Shown here piece after piece: positions 43,142-52,720 of a DNA stretch of 64,000 bases. The translations under genes were made by a program, and so were the position numbers. A model generated the notes under the pieces. That model ran no database searches, was not told the origin of the DNA, and worked only from the letters and a program-made list of their open reading frames with translations. Source of the stretch: Parvularcula sp. BBD 1991-13 (GTDB lineage: Bacteria > Pseudomonadota > Alphaproteobacteria > Caulobacterales > Parvularculaceae). Numbering within the stretch: the first letter of the stretch is position 1; the number at the start of each line of letters is the position of its first letter. The stretch covers positions 469,210-533,209 of the forward strand of contig LYSZ01000002.1 in assembly GCA_001657385.1 (NCBI GenBank), written 5' to 3'.

Positions 43142-44424
43142 CCATACCGAGCGCATCGCTGATGGGGCGAAGCGACGCCGACGCAGCGCGCCGCGGCGAT
43201 GCAGAAAGCCTAAACACCGCCGCGGGGCGCGGCGGTCCGCACCATGGCGACGGAGCGCGCTCCTCGTCCATTTCCCTTCAGGGCGTTACCAAAGCATTCG
43301 ACGGCGTCGGCATTCTCGACGCGGTGTCCCTGACAATCGAGCAGGGCGAGTTTCTCTCCCTGTTGGGGCCGAGCGGTTGCGGCAAGTCGACCTTGTTGAG
43401 AATCATCGCCGGGCTGGAACGCCAGGATTGCGGACATGTGGTCATGGGCGGCGAGCCGGTCGACGACACGCCGCCGCGCGATCGCGATGTGGCGATGGTG
43501 TTTCAATCATACGCCCTTTATCCCCACATGACGGTCAGGCAGAATATGTCCCTGCCCCTGCGCATGCGGCGGCTGACAAGGGCGCAACGCCTGCCTCTGA
43601 TCGGTTCCGCGCTGCCCGGCGCGCGTGCGATACAACAGGGCGTCGCCAGGGATGTGGAGGACGTCGCGGCCCAGCTCGGCCTGACGGCGCTGCTTGACCG
43701 CAAGCCGGGGCGGCTTTCCGGCGGTCAACGCCAGCGTGTCGCCGTGGGGCGCGCGCTCGTGCGCCGCCCGCGCGTGTTTCTGATGGATGAGCCTCTTTCG
43801 AATCTGGACGCCGCCCTGCGCGTCAAGATGAGAACGGAGTTCAAGGCGCTGCACGCCCGGCTCGGCGTGACCATTGTCTATGTGACGCATGACCAGACCG
43901 AAGCCATGGCGATGTCGGATCGGGTCGCCGTCATGCTGGATGGGGCGATCCTTCAGGTTGGTACGCCGGACGATATTTACTTCAACCCGTCGCATCGGCG
44001 CGTGGCCGAGTTTATTGGCAGTTCGCGGATAAATTTTCTGCCCGGGCGAATTGTCGGTCCCGGCGCCGTCGAAGCCGCCGGCGCGTCCTTTTCCCTTGAA
44101 ACCGGTCTGGCCGCCGGGACGCCCGTTTCGCTGGGCGTCCGGCCGGAGGCGTTGTTTCTTGCGGAATCGGTAGCGGCCGGCGGTCTGACCGGCCGGGTAC
44201 GGGACGTTGAAATGCTTGGTGCGGATTGTTTTGTTTCCCTGGCCCTGAACGGTGCGGATGACGTGATCGTTGCGCGGCTCCCGGTCGCTTCCAGCGTCTC
44301 CTTGACGCCCGGCCGGCAAATGACGGTTTGCGCGCAGCCGGGTGGCGTTCTCGTATTCGACGCCGAAGGGCGGCGCGTGCGCCTGCGCGATGCGCAGCTC
44401 GGTGGGGAAGGGGCGCCGTCATGA
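43138..44424 (+). CDS. ABC importer ATPase, UgpC/MalK type
   Basis: A 428-residue ATPase. It has a 45-residue polar N-terminal extension, Walker A GPSGCGKST, Q-loop FQSYALYPHM, signature LSGGQRQRVAVGRALV, Walker B VFLMDEPLSNLDA and H-loop VTHDQ, followed by a TOBE/MOP regulatory domain (about 295-420) as in MalK/UgpC. It has a large insertion between the Q-loop and signature. It is linked by ATGA overlaps to the phosphodiesterase before and the permease after, forming a translationally coupled operon. Energises CUT1-class import. Confidence 0.95.
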
Positions 44425-45347
44425 CGGTAGCGCCGCTTTCACGCGCCGGCGGATCAAAGGCGGGCGGCGCGGGTTTTCGCGCACCCGGCGGCGGCCTGGT
44501 TCCGTTGCTCGGGCCGGCCGTTACGCTGCTGACGATGTTGTTCCTGGCGCCGGCCGTCGCCGTCCTCGTCATCTCTTTTACCGATTGGGAGCTTGGCGCG
44601 CCCGGTCTGTCGGTGATCGGTTTCGCAAACTTCCGCGAGCTTGGCGAAGATGCGGCGTTTCGCGCGTCGCTCGCGAACACCGCCCTTTATGTTTCCATCG
44701 TCGTCCCCGGCGCCGTGGGTTTCGGCCTTCTGATCGCGTTGCTGATAGAGGCCGGCGGCGCGCTTCGCGGGTTTTACCGGGCCGCTCATTTTCTTCCCTT
44801 CATGACGACGCTGGCGGCGATGGCGATTGTGTGGGAGGCGCTCCTTAATCCGACGGTTGGCGTGCTGAGCGGTCTGTCGGGGCTCTTCGGGCTGCCTCCC
44901 GTCAACTGGCTTCAGGACGAAGCGACCGCGCTGGCGACTCTCGCCGCCATCGGCATATGGCAGAACGCCGGCTTCGCCATGGTGCTTTTTCTTGCCGGCC
45001 TGAAAACGATTCCCGGGGACCTTTACGACGCCGCCGAACTTGACGGGGCGGGCGGCCCGCTGGACCGTACAAGGACGGTCACATTGCCGCTGTTGGGGCC
45101 GGTGTTTTTGTTCGCCGTCGTGGTGGTCGCGCTGAACGCATTCCAGACTTTCGATACGGTGCAGATTCTGACAAAGGGCGGTCCGAATTACGCGACCGAG
45201 CTGTTGCTCTACACCATGTACCGGGAGAGCTTCACGTATTTTCGGGCCGGCTACGGCGCGGCGGTTGCGGTGATCTTTCTGGCGATCGTCATTGCGGTCA
45301 CGCTGGCGCAGATGCGCGTCGGCGAAAAGCGGGTGCATTATCAATGA
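44421..45347 (+). CDS. CUT1-type ABC permease subunit 1 (UgpA/MalF family)
   Basis: A 308-residue inner-membrane permease with six helices and the EAA loop DAAELDGAGGPLDRTRTVTLPLLGP, which docks the ATPase. The N-terminus before helix 1 is polar and Gly-rich. The ATG at 44421 overlaps the ATPase stop (ATGA) and the 3' end overlaps the second permease in the same way. With the second permease it forms the heterodimeric channel of a sugar or glycerophosphate-class importer. Confidence 0.94.
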   Translation: MTVAPLSRAGGSKAGGAGFRAPGGGLVPLLGPAVTLLTMLFLAPAVAVLVISFTDWELGAPGLSVIGFANFRELGEDAAFRASLANTALYVSIVVPGAVGFGLLIALLIEAGGALRGFYRAAHFLPFMTTLAAMAIVWEALLNPTVGVLSGLSGLFGLPPVNWLQDEATALATLAAIGIWQNAGFAMVLFLAGLKTIPGDLYDAAELDGAGGPLDRTRTVTLPLLGPVFLFAVVVVALNAFQTFDTVQILTKGGPNYATELLLYTMYRESFTYFRAGYGAAVAVIFLAIVIAVTLAQMRVGEKRVHYQ

Positions 45348-46183
45348 GCGTTTTCAGATCCTTTCCGTCGTTCTCCGCCGTCTTTCGCCACGCCGCGCTT
45401 TGCGTGACGTCGCTTCTTATGATGGCGCCCTTCATCTGGATGGTTTCGACATCGCTGAAGTCGCCCGCCGAAATTTTCGATCCTGGGTTTTCGCTGTTCC
45501 CGAAAGAGTTCAACGGTGTTGAAAATTATGCGCGCGCGCTGACCGCTTCGCCCCTGCTGCGTTTCCTTGCTAATGGCGTTTTCATCTGTGCATCAATTTT
45601 TACGCTTCAGGTGGCGGTATGCCTGCCCGCCGCCTATGCCCTCGCGAAGAAGCGGTTCCGGTGCCGGCAGGCGCTGTTCGGCATTGTTCTGATCTGCCTG
45701 ATGCTGCCGCATCAGGTGCTGGCGATCCCGCTTTTTCTGGCCGGTCATCAACTGGGCGTCATGAACAGCTACACGGCGCTTATATTCCCGTTCATCGTGT
45801 CGCCGTTCGGCATCTTTCTCCTGCGGCAGTTTATCATGACGGTTCCGGACGATCTTATCCATGCGGCCCGGCTCGACGGGTTGTCCGAGACATCGATTGT
45901 CTGGCGCGTCATTTTTCCTATCGCGGCGCCGGCCGTGGCTGCATTCGGGGTGTTTTCAGTCGTTTCGCACTGGAACGATCTCTTCTGGCCGCTGATCGCG
46001 GTCCAGTCCCAGGATCTGATGACGCCGCCGGTCGGCGTCGCCGCTTTTCGCGATGGGGAGGCGGGGGCTGAATACGGCCCCCTGATGGCGGGCGCAACCA
46101 TCATCGTCGCGCCGCTGCTTGTCTGTTTTCTCTTCGCTCAGCGATGGTTCATCGAAGGGCTTTCGGCAGGAGCGGTAAAATGA
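45344..46183 (+). CDS. CUT1-type ABC permease subunit 2 (UgpE/MalG family)
   Basis: A 279-residue permease with six helices; WMVSTSLKSPAEIF near the N-terminus and the EAA loop HAARLDGLSETSIVWRVIFPIAAP are MalG/UgpE features. It overlaps permease 1 by ATGA. The solute-binding protein gene follows closely. Substrate specificity cannot be read from permeases alone; the CUT1 class takes oligosaccharides, polyols and glycerol-phosphate compounds. Confidence 0.94.
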   Translation: MSVFRSFPSFSAVFRHAALCVTSLLMMAPFIWMVSTSLKSPAEIFDPGFSLFPKEFNGVENYARALTASPLLRFLANGVFICASIFTLQVAVCLPAAYALAKKRFRCRQALFGIVLICLMLPHQVLAIPLFLAGHQLGVMNSYTALIFPFIVSPFGIFLLRQFIMTVPDDLIHAARLDGLSETSIVWRVIFPIAAPAVAAFGVFSVVSHWNDLFWPLIAVQSQDLMTPPVGVAAFRDGEAGAEYGPLMAGATIIVAPLLVCFLFAQRWFIEGLSAGAVK

Positions 46184-46212
46184 ACGTACACGAATATATG
46201 AAGGAGAGCGCA

Positions 46213-47478
46213 ATGCGGCGTAGACGGTTCATGTCAGGAGCATTGACCGCCATAGGGCTCGCCGGTTTTGCGGGAGCGCCGGCTTCCGCCGCGGATTTCC
46301 CGCTGCGTGTTGCTTATGCGTATCCGCGGTTGCTCAGGCGCACCCACGAAGCGTTGGCGGCGGCATTCATGGCCGAGACGCCCGATATCAGGATCCGCTT
46401 CGCCGCTCCCGCCGCGGATTACGAGCAACTGACGCAGACGGTCCTGCGGGCGAGCATGTCCCGGGCCGCGCCGGAGGTCGCCTTTCACGGTCTTGACCGC
46501 ATACGGTTTCTCGCCGAGCGCGCGCTTGTCGCGCCGCTTGACGATCGTATCGCGCAGGACGGCGGCGCGAAGGCGCTCGGCTATGAAAGCGCCATGCTCG
46601 ATCTCGGGCGGGTTGACGGCGCGGTTTACGGCCTGCCGTTTTCGGTTTCGACGCCGGTCGTTTATTACAATGCGGACCTGGTGGTGCGGGCCGGCGGCGA
46701 CCCTGACCGCCTGCCGCGCAACTGGGACGCGATCCTGGATCTGGCGAAGCGGATCGATGCGCTTGACGGGCGGACCGGCGGCATCCATTTCGATTATTAC
46801 GGCCAGGAAAACAACTGGACTTTCCAGGCGCTGGTTCTCAGTTTCGGCGGGACCATGATGTCGCCCGATGAAACGGCGATCGGCTTTGACGGTCCCTCGG
46901 GGCTGAAGGCGCTGTCGGTGCTGGCGGCCATCGGCGAGGCCGGCATGATCGAACAGTCCTCGACGCAGGCGACCCAGGCGTTCGGCGCCGGGCGCCTCGG
47001 CGTGTTCGTCATATCGAGCGCCCGTCTGGCCAGCCTTGAAAATGCGGCGAACGGACGGTTCAGCGTCAGGACAGGCCCGTTCCCGGTCGCCGAAGGCGGA
47101 CGCCTTCCCGTCGGCGGCAATGCGGCGGTAATCCATGCGCGCGACCCTGAAGCCGCGGCGGCGGCATGGCGCTATATCCGCTTTGTCGCCGGTCCCGAGG
47201 CGCAATCGGCGATGGCGCGCAACACCGGCTATCTTCCGGGCAATTCCCTGGCCGTCGCGCGGGAGGACCTGCTCGGCGATTTTATCGATCAGCACCCGAA
47301 TTACGCGACTGCGGCGGCGCAGCTTTCGAATGCGGCCCCGTGGTATTCGTTCCCCGGTTCCAACGCCCGCAAGATTCCCGATGTCATCCGCGAGATTCTT
47401 CGGCGCACGTTTTCGGGACAATTGACGCCGGAAGCCGCTTTGGAGAGGCTCAAAGATGAGATCGGCAAACTCGTCTGA
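46213..47478 (+). CDS. ABC importer solute-binding protein (CUT1/UgpB type)
   Basis: A 421-residue periplasmic binding protein of the family 1 (MalE/UgpB) class. The start at 46213 has a strong AAGGAG; an alternative ATG at 46180 overlaps the permease stop (ATGA) and adds 11 residues. The N-terminus RRRRFMSGALTAIGLAGFAGAPASAA looks like a Tat-type or Sec signal. Typical features are AYAYPRLLRRTHEALAAAF, YGLPFSVSTPVVYYN and a C-terminal helix pair. It should select the compound imported by this operon; its ligand is the key unknown of the cluster. Confidence 0.9.
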   Translation: MRRRRFMSGALTAIGLAGFAGAPASAADFPLRVAYAYPRLLRRTHEALAAAFMAETPDIRIRFAAPAADYEQLTQTVLRASMSRAAPEVAFHGLDRIRFLAERALVAPLDDRIAQDGGAKALGYESAMLDLGRVDGAVYGLPFSVSTPVVYYNADLVVRAGGDPDRLPRNWDAILDLAKRIDALDGRTGGIHFDYYGQENNWTFQALVLSFGGTMMSPDETAIGFDGPSGLKALSVLAAIGEAGMIEQSSTQATQAFGAGRLGVFVISSARLASLENAANGRFSVRTGPFPVAEGGRLPVGGNAAVIHARDPEAAAAAWRYIRFVAGPEAQSAMARNTGYLPGNSLAVAREDLLGDFIDQHPNYATAAAQLSNAAPWYSFPGSNARKIPDVIREILRRTFSGQLTPEAALERLKDEIGKLV

Positions 47479-48766
47479 GGGGACGCGGCGCGGACTTCCT
47501 CCGCATGCCCCCGATCGCGCAGGTTCTGGCCGCGCCGCCCCCGACCGCGCGGGTTGCGAAGGCGGCGCACAGTCAACGTTGAACGGGGCGACATTGAACG
47601 GCGCGACGTCGTTCGGGTCGTTAGCCGCCATGGAAACAAGGGCGGCGCGTGTACTTCCCCGGGCCGTTCGGGACAACCTCAACGGCGCCGCCGGCGCGGA
47701 ACGCACCGCGCAATGGAACGAGACCGATTTCGACCGGCTGGCGTTGGTTCCCCGCATCTTTCGGGACGTCAGGCGGCGTTCCGTCTCGACGATGCTGCTC
47801 GGCCGCGAAGCGGCCCTGCCGCTGGCGTTGTCGCCTGTTGCGTTCGCATCTCTTTTCCATCCGCAAGGGGATGTCGCGGCGGCAAGCGCGTCACGCAAGA
47901 CCGGCGCGCCTTATTGCGCCAGCCTGATGTCCAACGCGTCCATTGAGGAGATGGCCAGCGTCGGCGGCGAAGGGGTCTGGTTTGAACTTTTCTCCTGCGG
48001 GCCGCAAGACTTCATCGCTCCGCTTCTGGACCGGATCCGCGCGGCCGGTTGCGATACGCTTGTCATTGCGGGGGGTCTTTCCGCGCCGGGGTTGCGCCCG
48101 CGGGATGCGCAAAATCGTTTCGCCCTGGGCGGAGCGGCGGCCAGGGCGGCGTTCCTCTACCACAATCTGCCTGATCTTGTCGCGCACCCGCGCTGGCTAT
48201 ATAACATCCTTATGCGAACTAAAAGGATCACGCTGCCCAATATCGCGCCGCCCGGAGAGACGGATGCGTCGCTCGATCGCCGGTTCGACTATCTTCGCCG
48301 CGAAATCCTTGCCGGTGCGACGACATGGGACGACGTGCGCCGCCTGCGCGATGCATGGGCGGGAAAGCTTGTTGTGAAAGGCGTGATGACGCCGGATGAC
48401 GCGCTTGAAGCCGCCGCCCTCGGCGCGGATGCAGTCATCGTTTCCAACTATGGCGGGCGCCAACTGGATGGCGTTGCAAGTTCAATTTCGGCGTTGCCGG
48501 CGATCGCCGACGCGCTTGCCGGTCGGGCGGCGGCAATCCTCCTTGACGGAGGCGTGCGAAGCGGCCGGGACGTGGTCAAGGCGATTGCGCTGGGGGCTGA
48601 CGGTTGCATGGTCGGCAGGCCGTGGTGTCGGGCGCTCGCCAGCGGCGGCGAACCCGCGTTGGTCGAGATGGCGTCGATATTCAGGACGGAGATCGACAAC
48701 GCCATGGCGCTGATCGGCGTGTCGGAAATCGGCGACATCGATCGGCGTTTTTGCCGTCTTGCCTAG
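47456..48766 (+). CDS. FMN-dependent alpha-hydroxy-acid dehydrogenase homologue with altered active site
   Basis: A protein of up to 436 residues of the glycolate oxidase/lactate dehydrogenase (FMN TIM barrel) family. FMN-binding features remain: LPLALSPVAF, the Lys in LVVKGVMTPDDA, LLDGGVRSGRDVVKAIALGADGCMVGRPW. Several catalytic residues do not: the general-base His of SNHGGRQLDG is Tyr332 (SNYGGRQLDG), the QLY Tyr is Phe (WFELF), and the first-helix Tyr is Asn. It overlaps the binding-protein gene by 23 bases, so it is the last gene of the import operon. A different reaction or substrate class is inferred. The first 50 residues are low-complexity and the start may lie later. Confidence 0.85.
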   Translation: MRSANSSEGTRRGLPPHAPDRAGSGRAAPDRAGCEGGAQSTLNGATLNGATSFGSLAAMETRAARVLPRAVRDNLNGAAGAERTAQWNETDFDRLALVPRIFRDVRRRSVSTMLLGREAALPLALSPVAFASLFHPQGDVAAASASRKTGAPYCASLMSNASIEEMASVGGEGVWFELFSCGPQDFIAPLLDRIRAAGCDTLVIAGGLSAPGLRPRDAQNRFALGGAAARAAFLYHNLPDLVAHPRWLYNILMRTKRITLPNIAPPGETDASLDRRFDYLRREILAGATTWDDVRRLRDAWAGKLVVKGVMTPDDALEAAALGADAVIVSNYGGRQLDGVASSISALPAIADALAGRAAAILLDGGVRSGRDVVKAIALGADGCMVGRPWCRALASGGEPALVEMASIFRTEIDNAMALIGVSEIGDIDRRFCRLA

Positions 48767-48816
48767 GATGGCGGGCAGCGGTCACTCCTTACGGCCGCGC
48801 TGGCGAAGGGCGCTTT

Positions 48817-50178
48817 TCAAAAGCCGTACTTCGCGGAGAACTGAAGGCGCTGCATCGTTCCGCTTGCGCCGTTTTCGGTGCGCCGGTTGGCCAGGATGAG
48901 CTCGCCGCCGAGATCGAGCGCCCGCACCGGCGAGAAGATCAGGTTCGCGTGAATGGAGCCGACACGGTCCGTCACCGCAGAATCGCTGAGCATGGAAGGG
49001 TGGTCCGCGAAAAAGAAGCCGCCTGTCAGATTCGACCGCAGCCGGCGCGTCCACAGATGGCGATAGGAGAGGAAACCGGACAAGACGCCGATCGTGTCGA
49101 TCCGCCCATTGGCGTCGAGCGATGCATCGTTCACGATATTGAGGCCGACATACCGGCCGATCCCCCGCCCGGCGGTAAGCATCATGCGAAAGTCGTCTTG
49201 TCCGCCGCTTTTGACCAGCCCTGAAAGGCTGACGCCGTAACCAAGCGCAGTGTCCTTACGGGCCCCGGGCGCCAGGTCTTCTTCGATATGAAGGGCCCTG
49301 ACGATACCGGCGGCGGTCACGCCGCCCCACTCGCCCTCGCGACCGTAGCGCAATACGACATCGGGCAGAATGTCATCGCCGGGAAGGCGGCGGGTGCCGT
49401 CGGCGATCGTGATTTCCGTTTCGGGCTGTTCCAGCGCGAAGCGCCACGGGCCTCGGCTATAGCGAATCTGCGCCTGGCGTTCGAACACCACGCCTTCCGT
49501 CGGGCCGATAAAATCGAGATTGTCCGGCAGGGCCGAAACATTCTGGAAGGTTGTCCATGCCTGGCCGAAAAGCCAGTTGTCGTAGGTGAAATACGCCTGG
49601 CGCAGGCGCGGCACGTAACTGTTGGAGACGCGCTCATTGCCTTCGGTGGTGACCTGAAAATCGAGTTCGATCCGGCCGCCGATAGCATGGCCGCTGCGGT
49701 GCGTCTCGACGTCGAAAAACACCCTTGTCTCCCGTGGGTTGAAGTCGAGTACGGCGCCGTCGCCGTCGCCGCCCGCCGGGACCAGCGACGGAATATAGAA
49801 GTCGCGTCCGATGCTGGTCGTCGGCAACTCGCCGGCGGTAAAGCGCGTCGCGGCGAGGTCAAGCTTCACATAGCCGCCGAGGGCGACGCGCGCGCCGTCA
49901 AGGCCGGACGACGCTTCGGACGTCGGCGCTGGCGGCGCTTTATCGCTCGCCGGCGCGCGCTGCGCAGCGCCGGCCGCGATCAAGGATCGGGCCTCTCGCA
50001 GCGCGGCGGCGTCAATGGCGGGCGGCGCCTCACCGGATTCATCGAGCCTTTCGAGAATCGCGTCGAGCTTGCGCTCCACGGCGCTGAGGCGCGCGTCCAG
50101 TTCTTCCGTTGTCTGAGCGTATGCGGTTGCGGACAGCGCCGGCAGGCTGAACGCGGCGAGGAATGCGTAGGATTTCAT
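48817..50178 (-). CDS. DcaP-like outer-membrane porin
   Basis: A 453-residue protein with a signal peptide (ending TAYAQ), a short N-terminal coiled coil (ELDARLSAVERKLDAILERLDE), a Pro/Ala-rich linker and a beta barrel starting VALGGYVKLDLAAT and ending in FSAKYGF, the aromatic C-terminus of outer-membrane barrels. The coiled coil plus GYVK start and FGQAWTTFQ segment point to the DcaP/trimeric porin family for small anions. It is 35 bases downstream of the DAB-type membrane subunit on the same strand, so it is probably the last gene of that operon, and converges with the FMN enzyme gene. Confidence 0.88.
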   Translation of the reverse strand: MKSYAFLAAFSLPALSATAYAQTTEELDARLSAVERKLDAILERLDESGEAPPAIDAAALREARSLIAAGAAQRAPASDKAPPAPTSEASSGLDGARVALGGYVKLDLAATRFTAGELPTTSIGRDFYIPSLVPAGGDGDGAVLDFNPRETRVFFDVETHRSGHAIGGRIELDFQVTTEGNERVSNSYVPRLRQAYFTYDNWLFGQAWTTFQNVSALPDNLDFIGPTEGVVFERQAQIRYSRGPWRFALEQPETEITIADGTRRLPGDDILPDVVLRYGREGEWGGVTAAGIVRALHIEEDLAPGARKDTALGYGVSLSGLVKSGGQDDFRMMLTAGRGIGRYVGLNIVNDASLDANGRIDTIGVLSGFLSYRHLWTRRLRSNLTGGFFFADHPSMLSDSAVTDRVGSIHANLIFSPVRALDLGGELILANRRTENGASGTMQRLQFSAKYGF

Positions 50179-50213
50179 GAGATCGATGACGCCCTTGGAT
50201 AAAGTCTGGGAAT

Positions 50214-51383
50214 TCAGGGAACGAAGAAACCGGCGACGAACAGGCTCGCAATGGCGAGGCAGGCCGCCGCGTATTTGACCGGTTGCAGATCGATGCCGTT
50301 CTGCTTTTCCGCCTTGCCGTGGCACAGGAAGAGAAACAGCTTCAGGGCCATGATCGCATTAAGCGCGATGACGGCCAGCCAGATCAGGATGATCGTCGGT
50401 TCGGCCGCGAAGCCCTGTTGCAGGGCGAGATCCTCGCCCACATAGGCGAGGGAAAGCGGAAATCCCGCCGTCAGCAACCCGAAGAGCAGCATGGCGTTGG
50501 CAAGCCTCGGCGTGCTCTCGAAACTGCCGGAGGGTCGCGCAAGGCAGAGCGTTCCCCGGCGCGCTTCCAGTGCGCCGACGGTCAGAAGAAGGCCCGGCAG
50601 CGCGATCGTCATCGAAGCGGTGAGGAGGATATCCGGCTTGCCGAGCCCCGGCGTCAGCGAGTGGGCGTATGCGAGAAGCGCCAGCGCGCTCGCGCAAAGA
50701 CCGGCCATGGCGCGGCGCGGCTCCGTCCTTGAAAGAGCGACGAGCGCCGAGAGAAGACCGAGGCCCGCGAGCGCGGCGTGCTCCAGGGGCCCCGGCGTGG
50801 GATGGATCGTCTCGAAGCCCGTGACGAAGGCGGCCTGGGCTGCGATGAGCGCGCCCAGCACCCCCGACGGCGCGCGCTCGAAAATCCATCCGGACCATGC
50901 GGACAGCGGGAAGAGGCCGATGACGAGGCTGAGCCCCGCGACCGGCGCGAGGTCGGCCAGGAGCCCGCCCTGCAGCGCCTCAAGAGGCGCTGCAACAGCG
51001 ATAAGGCCCGCCGCCGCCGCGGCGTAAGGCGCCGTGACGGCAAGTCCCTGGCGCGGCGTGGTCATGGCCAGGACCGGCGTCAGCAGGATCGCGCCGGCGG
51101 CGACGGCGTCGAGCCAACGCCCCGAGCCGAACAGCATTGCGATGCTCAGTAAACCAAGTACGGCGATGGCGGTTATGCTCCTTGCGGTGGAATCCCGGCC
51201 CGTGAGGTAGATTACCGAGAGGGCAAGACCCGATATGGCCGTCAATCCAAGAAAGCCCGACCTGAAGGCGTTTGTGTCGGCTCCCATGCCGGTCAAGGCT
51301 GCGATGGCGAGCCCGGCGAGCGCCATGCCGCCGAGGGCGAGAGCCTTGAAAGCCGCCGCCGGGCTGAGCGTTAGAATCGTCAT
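50214..51383 (-). CDS. Polytopic membrane protein of the DAB-type operon (Nuo-like half subunit)
   Basis: A 389-residue protein with about 10-12 hydrophobic helices and no large soluble domain. Charged residues inside helices (for example the Glu in APLEALQGG, and KPD in the loop before ILLTASMTI) and its position resemble proton-translocating Nuo/Mrp antiporter-type subunits, but sequence identity is weak. It overlaps the DabB-like gene by ATGA, so it is very probably part of the same complex. It could supply the part missing from the short DabB-like protein, or be an extra coupling subunit. Confidence 0.7.
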   Translation of the reverse strand: MTILTLSPAAAFKALALGGMALAGLAIAALTGMGADTNAFRSGFLGLTAISGLALSVIYLTGRDSTARSITAIAVLGLLSIAMLFGSGRWLDAVAAGAILLTPVLAMTTPRQGLAVTAPYAAAAAGLIAVAAPLEALQGGLLADLAPVAGLSLVIGLFPLSAWSGWIFERAPSGVLGALIAAQAAFVTGFETIHPTPGPLEHAALAGLGLLSALVALSRTEPRRAMAGLCASALALLAYAHSLTPGLGKPDILLTASMTIALPGLLLTVGALEARRGTLCLARPSGSFESTPRLANAMLLFGLLTAGFPLSLAYVGEDLALQQGFAAEPTIILIWLAVIALNAIMALKLFLFLCHGKAEKQNGIDLQPVKYAAACLAIASLFVAGFFVP

Positions 51384-52720
51384 GAGGCGGACCTTTCCTG
51401 TGTGTTGACGTTGAGCGGCGAAGCGGCGCCGGAGGCGAGGCGGCGCGCCACGCGCCGGTCGATCGCGTCGAGCCGGCCGACGGCGCCGAGAACGCCGAAG
51501 ACGATCCGGTCCCGCAGCAGCGTATCAAGGCCGCCGCGTTCGATACCGAACCGGTAGCTCCAGCGTTCGAACGCCGAAGCCGCAGGGCCGCGCGGCGCCG
51601 CCCGCGCCGGATGGCCGAGCATGCGTTCAAGGTGCTGGTGATCGTGCAAGAGGCTCGGCGCCCGAAGGATCTGGAGCGTACGGACGGACGCATGCGCAGC
51701 GATGTGGAAGAGCGCAAGGGCGTGAAGCCCGAGGCCGACTTCGGCCACGATGACGCCGAGCTGCGTGATCGACCCGTATGCGAGCCGGCTTTTGATATCG
51801 GTCTGAACGCGCCCGATCATCCGTCCGGTGACGGCAGTCAGAACCCCGACGGCGATAACGGCGGCGGCGACGACCGGCTGGGCGGCGATCACGTCGCCCG
51901 CGCGCATCAGAAGCAGCGGCCCCAGATGAACGGACAGGGCGCCGTAAAAGACCGCGCTTGACGGGGTTGGTCCTTCCATGGCCCGCGGCAGCCAGCCGCT
52001 GAAGGGAAAAAGGGCCGCTTTTCCCATGGCCGCGAGGAGAATGAGGAGCCCGACGGCGAGGCTTTCCTGATCGAGGCGCAGCCCGAACCATGGATGTGCG
52101 TTCAGTAAACGGAACGTCTCGCCTCCGCCGGCGTGGTGTGCGAGGATGGCCGCGGCGATCAGCCCGACGTCGCAAAGCCGGTATGTGGTGAAGGCTCTCA
52201 GCGCGTTCTTGGCCGGCTTCGGCCGCGTCGTGAAAAACGCGATGAGCAGGACCGACATCAGCCCGACGATTTCCCACCCGATAATGAGCAGTTCCAGCGT
52301 CCCCGCGACGGACACGGTCAGAAGGCCGATCCCGAAGAGCGTCAGGAACAGATAGAACCGGTGAAAGCCCGGTTCCTTGTGCACATAGCGTCTGGAGAAG
52401 CTTGCGATCAGCAACAGCAGCGACAGGCTGATTATCGCATAGGTGGCGCTGACGCCGTCGGCGACGAAATGCAGCGCGAAGGCGTAGTGCTGATCGTGAA
52501 ACCACGTTCCGGTTTCCAGCGCGCGCGGTCCCGTCAGGGCCGCGGCCGCCAGTCCGAACGCGGACAGTCCGGCCGCGACAAGCGCGCCGACGGCGAGGCT
52601 CACCGTCACCGCTTCGCGCCGTTCGGGGAGGAAGGCGAGCCGCGCGGTCTGGATCAGCGCGGACGCCGCCGGCGCGCCGATAAGTCCGGCAAAGAGCAGG
52701 GCGAGAAACGGTTCAGGCAT
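51380..52720 (-). CDS. DabB/NuoL-like proton-conducting membrane subunit
   Basis: A 446-residue member of the proton-conducting membrane transporter family (NuoL/MrpA). It has LHFVADGVSATYAIIS, the conserved Glu in LLIIGWEIVGLMSVLLI, the Lys helix MGKAALFPFSGWLPRAMEGPTPSSAVFYGAL and the TDIKSRLAYGSITQLG motif. In DAB complexes this subunit couples ion flow to the DabA protein. It is shorter than usual and stops soon after the antiporter core. The start at 52720 overlaps the DabA-like stop by 8 bases, and the 3' end overlaps the next membrane gene by ATGA. Confidence 0.87.
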   Translation of the reverse strand: MPEPFLALLFAGLIGAPAASALIQTARLAFLPERREAVTVSLAVGALVAAGLSAFGLAAAALTGPRALETGTWFHDQHYAFALHFVADGVSATYAIISLSLLLLIASFSRRYVHKEPGFHRFYLFLTLFGIGLLTVSVAGTLELLIIGWEIVGLMSVLLIAFFTTRPKPAKNALRAFTTYRLCDVGLIAAAILAHHAGGGETFRLLNAHPWFGLRLDQESLAVGLLILLAAMGKAALFPFSGWLPRAMEGPTPSSAVFYGALSVHLGPLLLMRAGDVIAAQPVVAAAVIAVGVLTAVTGRMIGRVQTDIKSRLAYGSITQLGVIVAEVGLGLHALALFHIAAHASVRTLQILRAPSLLHDHQHLERMLGHPARAAPRGPAASAFERWSYRFGIERGGLDTLLRDRIVFGVLGAVGRLDAIDRRVARRLASGAASPLNVNTQERSAS

